DNA from: Chloroflexota bacterium
GTDB taxonomy: Bacteria > Chloroflexota > Anaerolineae > Aggregatilineales > Phototrophicaceae
NCBI GenBank assembly: GCA_010092805.1
Contig: JAADYY010000227.1
Coordinates: forward strand, 1-9,496
DNA: 9,496 nucleotides
Reading direction: 5' to 3'
The notes under the pieces are model-generated. The model ran no database searches and was not told where the DNA came from. It was given only the letters and a program-made list of their open reading frames with translations. The first letter of the stretch is position 1; every line of letters begins with the position of its first letter. The position numbers were made by a program, and so were the translations under genes. Below are positions 5,260 through 9,496 of the stretch, piece by piece.

Positions 5260-8061
5260 TTAAGTTTTGTCATTTTTCAGCCAGCGCACCGCCACATCGG
5301 CCAGCGTCGCCAGCGGGCCAGAATACACCGTGCTTTCCGGCAGTGCGTTGATAAAGTTGGGGCCGTAGCGCTTCGTGAGCACCCGGCCATCCAGAATCAC
5401 AACCACCCCGCGATCCGTGCTGGATCGAATCAGCCGCCCGAACCCCTGCCGAAACCGCAGGATCGCGTCCGGGAGCGTGTAATCCTGAAACGAGTCCGGG
5501 TAGGTCTCTGAGCGCGCCGCAAACACCGGATCGGTCGGTGTGGCAAACGGCAGCCGCACGATCACCAGCCCACTCAGCGACTCGCCGGGGATGACGATGC
5601 CCTCCCAGAAGCTGCGTGTACCCAGCAGCACAGCTTTCTCATCCGCCTTGAAACCTTCGAGCAGCGCCTGACGACTGCTGCCATCACTTTGATCGTAGAC
5701 GCTGATATTCCCCAGCGCAAGCCGGGGCGTGATCGCCTGCGCCGTTTGCCGCAGGTGGCTGAAGCTGGTGAACAACCCCAGCACGCGACCGTTGAGCGCG
5801 GCGGCCAATTCGATAAATGCGCGCTCGACGGCTTGCTGATAGCGGTTGCGATCATTCGGGTCGGGCAGATCATCCGGCGTGAAGATCAGTGTCGAGTCGC
5901 GGTAGTTGAACGGCGACCCGACATCGACCGCCTGCACCTGATCGGCGTGCAACCGCTCCTTGATGAAGTCGAAGCTGCCGTTGATCTGGAGGGTGGCACT
6001 GGTCAGCGCGACGCTCTCTTTCGCCTGCCACAGATGCGCTTCGGCCAGCGGCCCAATGTGCAGCGGCGCGCTGTGGATGGTCAACTGGCTCCAGTTGGTG
6101 TTGACGCTCAGCCAGTAGATCGTATTCGGCTCCGGCGCGAGGATGAACCCCGCCAACTGCCGCCGGATGGTGTCGAGGTGCCGCGCGGCGGTCGCAGCGC
6201 CGTTGATCAGATCATCGTAGCCGGAGATCTGGTAGCTCTCCAGCCGCTTGAGCGCTTTGGTGACCTTGGTCATCGCTTGGCCCACCACCTCGAAGAACTC
6301 TTGCAGCGTGGCCCAGACGGTTTGCAACTGCGCGAAGCTCGATTTACTGCGCGTCTGCGCATGGATGCGGACTTGCGCCTGATAGTCGGTGCGCGAGACG
6401 TTCAACTCCGCCAGCAGCCCCTGAAGCGCCTTGAACAAGCTGGCGACATGCACCCCCATCGCGTGAGTGGCCTCGCCGATCATGCTAATGTAGGCGTCGA
6501 GCCGCTGCACATCTTTATCTGGCGCTTTCAGGCGCACGCTGCGCAGCAGTTCACCCAGCAACCCGCGCTCCGGCCCGCCCAGATCATTGAGGCGGCGGCG
6601 CAGCGTGGTTTCATCCAGGCGGAAACTCAAACTGCTGGTGAGCGCAGCTTCCAGGTGATGGGCTTCATCAACGATCAGGTAGCGATAATCGGGCAGCACC
6701 TGGCTGTCCGCCGCCGCGTCGGTGAGCAGCAGCGCATGATTCACGACCAGCAGATGCGCCGCGTCAGCCGCTTTGCGCGCCTTATAAAAGGGGCACGCCC
6801 CGCCCATCGCGTTGTGGCAGCGTTCGAGGGTGCATTCTTCATCTTCGCTGCTGAGCCGCTGCCACACGACGTTTTCTTCCGACCCGCGCAGCGAGATCTC
6901 GCTCTTGTCGCCGCTGCTGCTCTCCAGCAGCCATACCATGATCTTCGCCAGTGTGCGCAGTTCATCGACGTTGCTGGGGCGCTGCCGGCGCGCCGTCTCT
7001 AACCGACGCGGGCACAAATAATTCGCACGCCCTTTCATCACCGCCACGACAGCCTCGCTGTAAGGTTGATCGAGGGCGGCTTGCAGCGCCGGGATATCCT
7101 TCTGGATAAGCTGATCCTGCAAATTGAGGGTGTACGTCGAGACGACGACGCGCTCATGGTTTTTCAGCGCCCACAGCAGCGCCGTCGTCAGGTAGGCCAG
7201 CGATTTGCCCGTGCCCGTCCCCGCCTCAATCATCACGTGTTGCGCTGTGTTGAAGCCCTGCGCGATGCCCTGCGCCATCTCAAGCTGCTGTGGGCGCGGT
7301 TCGTAGTCGGGCTGCTTCTGTTTGAGCGCGCCGTCGTCGCCGAAAACCGCCGTGAAATCTTCCGGCGTGAGCTGCGTCCGCGTGAGGTTGGGTACCAGTG
7401 GCGGTCGATCCGTCGGTGGGCTGGCAAACAGATCGTGCAGCGCAGGCGCGGCGACAGTCACCTGCCGATCTGGGTGTTCGCGCCAGGCCGCCTCGAACAC
7501 GGGCTTGGCATCCCAGGCCAGATCGCGCGCCATCTCAGCAATCTCATGCAGTGTCGCGTACGGGAGCGCGAGCGCCTTCTGCCACAGCATCCAGTAGATC
7601 GACGCAGTAGCGCGCGCATCGTACAGCGCCCGGTGCGCCGACTCAATATTGATCCCAATTTGCTGGGTGAGGCTGGTGAGGTTGTAACGCGGCGCTTGTG
7701 GCAGCAGCACCGACGCCAAATCGTAAGTATCGATGCGCAGGTTGTTGGTCAGCGCGCCGTAGCGACCCAGAAAATGCGCATCAAAGGTGATGTTGTGCGC
7801 CATCCATGGACGGTCGCCCACGAATTCCAGCAACTGCGGCAGCACCTGCCGGATGAGCGGCGCGCCAACGACATCATCCGAGCGGATGCCCGTGAGCTGC
7901 GCCACTATGTCAGGAATGGGCCGCTGCGGATCGACGAGGGTGGAGAACTCTTCGAGGACGGTTTCCCCGGCGAAGCGCACCGCGCCGATTTCGATGATCT
8001 CGTCGTCCGTGAAGCTGAGGCCGGTTGTTTCGAGATCAATGGCGACAAGTTCGCCATGCAT
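5260..8061 (-). CDS. dinG: DinG-family ATP-dependent DNA helicase with N-terminal DEDDh exonuclease
   Basis: A 933-residue DNA repair enzyme: an XPD/DinG-type superfamily 2 helicase fused to a 3'-5' exonuclease of the DnaQ type. The exonuclease occupies about 1-170 with Asp9 and Glu11 (AIDLETTG), Asp94 (NITFDAHF), His143 and Asp148 (AHRALYDA), so all five DEDDh residues are present. The helicase has Walker A GTGTGKS (281-287), DEAH (465-468) and motif VI QGFGRLIR (872-879). Cys350, 410, 415 and 423 lie between motifs I and II in the positions of the XPD/DinG iron-sulfur cluster. The exonuclease fusion is the layout of DinG in Firmicutes, but the intact four-cysteine set is closer to E. coli DinG. 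The start is ATG 8061, right before the exonuclease motif, with GGAG at 8071-8074 nine bases upstream. It has its own promoter overlapped by an inverted repeat. Confidence 0.94.
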   Translation of the reverse strand: MHGELVAIDLETTGLSFTDDEIIEIGAVRFAGETVLEEFSTLVDPQRPIPDIVAQLTGIRSDDVVGAPLIRQVLPQLLEFVGDRPWMAHNITFDAHFLGRYGALTNNLRIDTYDLASVLLPQAPRYNLTSLTQQIGINIESAHRALYDARATASIYWMLWQKALALPYATLHEIAEMARDLAWDAKPVFEAAWREHPDRQVTVAAPALHDLFASPPTDRPPLVPNLTRTQLTPEDFTAVFGDDGALKQKQPDYEPRPQQLEMAQGIAQGFNTAQHVMIEAGTGTGKSLAYLTTALLWALKNHERVVVSTYTLNLQDQLIQKDIPALQAALDQPYSEAVVAVMKGRANYLCPRRLETARRQRPSNVDELRTLAKIMVWLLESSSGDKSEISLRGSEENVVWQRLSSEDEECTLERCHNAMGGACPFYKARKAADAAHLLVVNHALLLTDAAADSQVLPDYRYLIVDEAHHLEAALTSSLSFRLDETTLRRRLNDLGGPERGLLGELLRSVRLKAPDKDVQRLDAYISMIGEATHAMGVHVASLFKALQGLLAELNVSRTDYQAQVRIHAQTRSKSSFAQLQTVWATLQEFFEVVGQAMTKVTKALKRLESYQISGYDDLINGAATAARHLDTIRRQLAGFILAPEPNTIYWLSVNTNWSQLTIHSAPLHIGPLAEAHLWQAKESVALTSATLQINGSFDFIKERLHADQVQAVDVGSPFNYRDSTLIFTPDDLPDPNDRNRYQQAVERAFIELAAALNGRVLGLFTSFSHLRQTAQAITPRLALGNISVYDQSDGSSRQALLEGFKADEKAVLLGTRSFWEGIVIPGESLSGLVIVRLPFATPTDPVFAARSETYPDSFQDYTLPDAILRFRQGFGRLIRSSTDRGVVVILDGRVLTKRYGPNFINALPESTVYSGPLATLADVAVRWLKNDKT

Positions 8062-8102
8062 AAAGGACTACTCCGTTGGCAAGCCGAATAACACACGGCT
8101 CT

Positions 8103-8123
8103 CTATACTGTTACGAAGTATAG
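8103..8123. repeat. Inverted repeat overlapping the dinG promoter
   Basis: CTATACT (8103-8109) and AGTATAG (8117-8123) are perfect 7-bp inverted arms around GTTACGA. One arm is the proposed -10 box itself, so a protein bound here would block transcription. It does not match the LexA boxes of E. coli (CTG-N10-CAG) or Bacillus (GAAC-N4-GTTC). Confidence 0.55.
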
Positions 8124-8125
8124 CA
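8117..8125 (-). promoter_or_regulatory. Extended -10 promoter of dinG
   Basis: The minus strand reads TGCTATACT, a 5/6 -10 box with the TGn extension, about 55 bases before the dinG ATG. The -35 region falls inside the preceding terminator stem and is a poor match. Confidence 0.5.
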
Positions 8126-8132
8126 CAAATAA

Positions 8133-8160
8133 CGCACCCCTGTGATGACACGGGGGTGCG
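8133..8160 (-). terminator. Intrinsic terminator after the binding-protein gene
   Basis: CGCACCCCTGTG (8133-8144) pairs with CACGGGGGTGCG (8149-8160) over 12 positions, with one G-U pair and a 4-base loop. On the minus strand it lies 50 bases past the binding-protein stop and is followed by TTATTTG, a modest T-rich tract. It separates that gene from dinG. Confidence 0.75.
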
Positions 8161-8210
8161 GGATCAGATAGGGGATAGTCCGTTTGCGGTGACGGTGATC
8201 GTTGCGCTTG

Positions 8211-9496
8211 TTATTCGCCCGGCGGTGGCTCCAGAGTGACTTCAGGCGTGATCTCTGGCGTGGCTTCGGCGGCAGCAGCAGCGGCAGCAGCCTCAGCAGC
8301 CTCGACCGCGACTTCATCATACGTCGTTTGCAGTGACGCACGAATATCCGGCAGGTCGCCAAACGCCAGCCCAGTCAGCCCGTTATCCAGCAGCAGGCCG
8401 TAGTTGGCATCGCTCATGGCGTACCACAGCAGCGATTGCAGTTCTGGGCGTGTCAGCGCTGCACGGCTGACATGCAGCAGCAGCGGTTGGCTGAGCGGGT
8501 AGCTGCCATCGGCAATTGTCGTTTCATCGGGGGCCACGCACCCCGCGCCACTATCCACCGCGACGGGCAGCGGGCTGGCTTGCCCATCGCGCACCACCGC
8601 CTGATACTCCGGCCAGCTCATGAACGTCGCCGCGCCTTCCACATTGTTGACTGCCGCAGCACGGAACAGCGGATCGGCGTTGACTTCCCCGTCGATGCGG
8701 TAAGGATCGTTCGCGCCAGCAACTTGCAGCATCAGGATGTTGCCGAACAAGTCGCCGGGGTCGGGCACGAACAACGTCATCGGCGCATCCGGGAATTCTG
8801 GGTTGACCTGATTCCAACGCGTGATCGTTTCGACAGAGCGGGCACTCCACACCGTCGCAAGTTGCTCAGCGGTCAGGCAGGTGAGGTAGTCGCTGGCTGC
8901 ATTGGCGAGCACCACCGTCGCTTGCCGACCGAGTTCGATGGTCTGTGGCGTGATGTTGTTGGCCGCGCAGTTGTCGGCAGCCTCACCCGCGAGCGGCTCG
9001 AAGGTGACCAGCACATCGAGTTCGCCATTGCAGAAGCGCCGCACACCCGCAGGCTGCCCCTCAATCGTCACATTGGTGATGATGCTGGGGTATGCTGTGG
9101 TGAAGGCCCCGGTGAGCGTGTCGATATAATCGGCCCCGGTTGATGCACCGCCGACGCTGATTTGCCCGAACAGGTTATCCGGGATCGAGAAGGCAATGAC
9201 CTCTAAACTGAACTGTCGGCCCGTTGTCCGGTCAGCCAGGATCATCTGGTTGGCGGCGGTGATCGTTTCGGTGAGCGCGAAGAAGCCTTGCCCCGCGACC
9301 AGCGGCGCGGCCTCGGCGCTGGTGCTGAAGCTGAGCGCCTCAGCAAGGCCAGCGTGATTGTCGAGCGCTGCCGCGTTGACGTAGAGCAGCAGCCGCTGCC
9401 CGGCGTCGTACAGCCGCGCTTCGATGGATTCGGCGGTTGGCAGCACACAGCCCGCCGTCCCCGCGTCGAATTCGAGAATGCGGAGCGTGTCGCCAG
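8211..9496 (-). CDS. PstS-like substrate-binding protein with two tandem domains (5' end outside window)
   Basis: The frame stays open to the right edge, giving 427 residues without a start; GTG 9446 is internal, because the reading frame continues upstream as GDTLRILEFDAGTAGC. The start and any signal peptide lie outside. The visible part begins with the end of one PstS-like domain (AGCV.P, then RLLLYVNAAALDN, then GQGFFALTE). A second, nearly whole domain follows (about residues 113-380) with RRFCNGELDVLV, CLTAEQLATVW, ITRWNQVNPEFPD and YPLSQPLLLHV, all typical of PstS-type phosphate-binding proteins of ABC transporters. In the second domain the loop that usually carries SGT reads PDPGDLFGN, and the Ser/Arg of the DIS-ASR motif are missing, so phosphate binding there is doubtful. 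The protein ends in an alanine-rich tract and a TPE/proline tail. It is probably extracytoplasmic. No transporter genes are visible. Confidence 0.82.
   Translation of the reverse strand, partial: GDTLRILEFDAGTAGCVLPTAESIEARLYDAGQRLLLYVNAAALDNHAGLAEALSFSTSAEAAPLVAGQGFFALTETITAANQMILADRTTGRQFSLEVIAFSIPDNLFGQISVGGASTGADYIDTLTGAFTTAYPSIITNVTIEGQPAGVRRFCNGELDVLVTFEPLAGEAADNCAANNITPQTIELGRQATVVLANAASDYLTCLTAEQLATVWSARSVETITRWNQVNPEFPDAPMTLFVPDPGDLFGNILMLQVAGANDPYRIDGEVNADPLFRAAAVNNVEGAATFMSWPEYQAVVRDGQASPLPVAVDSGAGCVAPDETTIADGSYPLSQPLLLHVSRAALTRPELQSLLWYAMSDANYGLLLDNGLTGLAFGDLPDIRASLQTTYDEVAVEAAEAAAAAAAAEATPEITPEVTLEPPPGE
8262..8303 (-). repeat. Alanine-codon (GCN) tract
   Basis: Fourteen codons encode AAs broken only by three Glu (EAAEAAAAAAAAEA in reverse genomic order), mostly GCT and GCC. 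It forms a low-complexity hinge between the second binding domain and the TPE-rich end of the binding protein. Confidence 0.7.

Noticed and set aside
5689..7002. Long plus-strand open frame (437 codons) opposite dinG
   Set aside because: It lies wholly inside the strongly supported helicase gene. Its product is Arg/Gln/Val-rich with no recognisable motif, as expected for the antisense of a GC-rich gene.
7066..8091. Plus-strand open frame (341 codons) opposite the exonuclease part of dinG
   Set aside because: The same kind of antisense shadow; the opposite strand carries all DEDDh and Walker A motifs in frame.
8062..8132. LexA/SOS box before dinG
   Set aside because: The upstream region was read for CTG-N10-CAG and GAAC-N4-GTTC and neither was present; only the CTATACT palindrome was found.
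8436..9143. Plus-strand open frame (235 codons) opposite the binding protein
   Set aside because: The minus frame has clear PstS-like motifs; the plus product has none.
9444..9446. GTG 9446 as the start of the binding protein
   Set aside because: The frame stays open to the window edge, and the upstream residues (TAGC before V) match the second-domain repeat AGCV, so the codon is internal.

Overview
The window reads as an ordinary chromosomal stretch of a GC-rich bacterium, most likely a member of the Chloroflexota (inference). Three things point that way: the 119-residue cysteine-rich protein that starts RTPAGKEC, a family I associate with that phylum; the TPE-rich tail of the binding protein; and the style of its PstS-like sequence. 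No RNA gene, CRISPR array, insertion sequence, integrase or phage gene was seen. No gene-free stretch exceeds about 150 bases.

Layout. At the left edge two plus-strand genes overlap: the last 42 codons of an unidentified protein, then a small YtxH-like membrane protein. All other genes are on the minus strand, so they are transcribed from right to left. In transcription order they are: a PstS-like periplasmic binding protein cut by the right edge (8211-9496); a DinG-family helicase with an N-terminal exonuclease (5260-8061); a small cysteine-rich protein (4821-5180); a soluble histidine kinase with a degenerate receiver-like N-terminus, joined to the cysteine-rich gene by a GTGA overlap (3523-4824); a long-chain polyprenyl diphosphate synthase (2398-3381); and the bifunctional NAD(P)HX epimerase/dehydratase (514-2253). 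The last gene runs 19 bases tail-to-tail into the YtxH-like gene.

Transcription. Strong hairpins follow the binding-protein gene (8133-8160) and the prenyl synthase gene (2320-2354). Extended -10 promoters sit just before dinG and the NAD(P)HX repair gene, and a -35/-10 pair sits before the prenyl synthase. The strand therefore appears split into several short units: binding protein; dinG with possible read-through into the Cys-rich/kinase pair; prenyl synthase; and NAD(P)HX repair. Perfect 7-bp inverted repeats overlap the -10 regions of both the dinG and the prenyl synthase promoters, so they could be operators.

Functionally this is mostly housekeeping: quinone or carotenoid side-chain synthesis, cofactor repair and DNA repair. 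I do not see a clear new defence or mobile system. The parts most worth a second look are the translationally coupled Cys-rich protein/pseudo-receiver kinase pair, the PstS-like protein that appears to carry two tandem binding domains with a lost phosphate site, and the two promoter palindromes.
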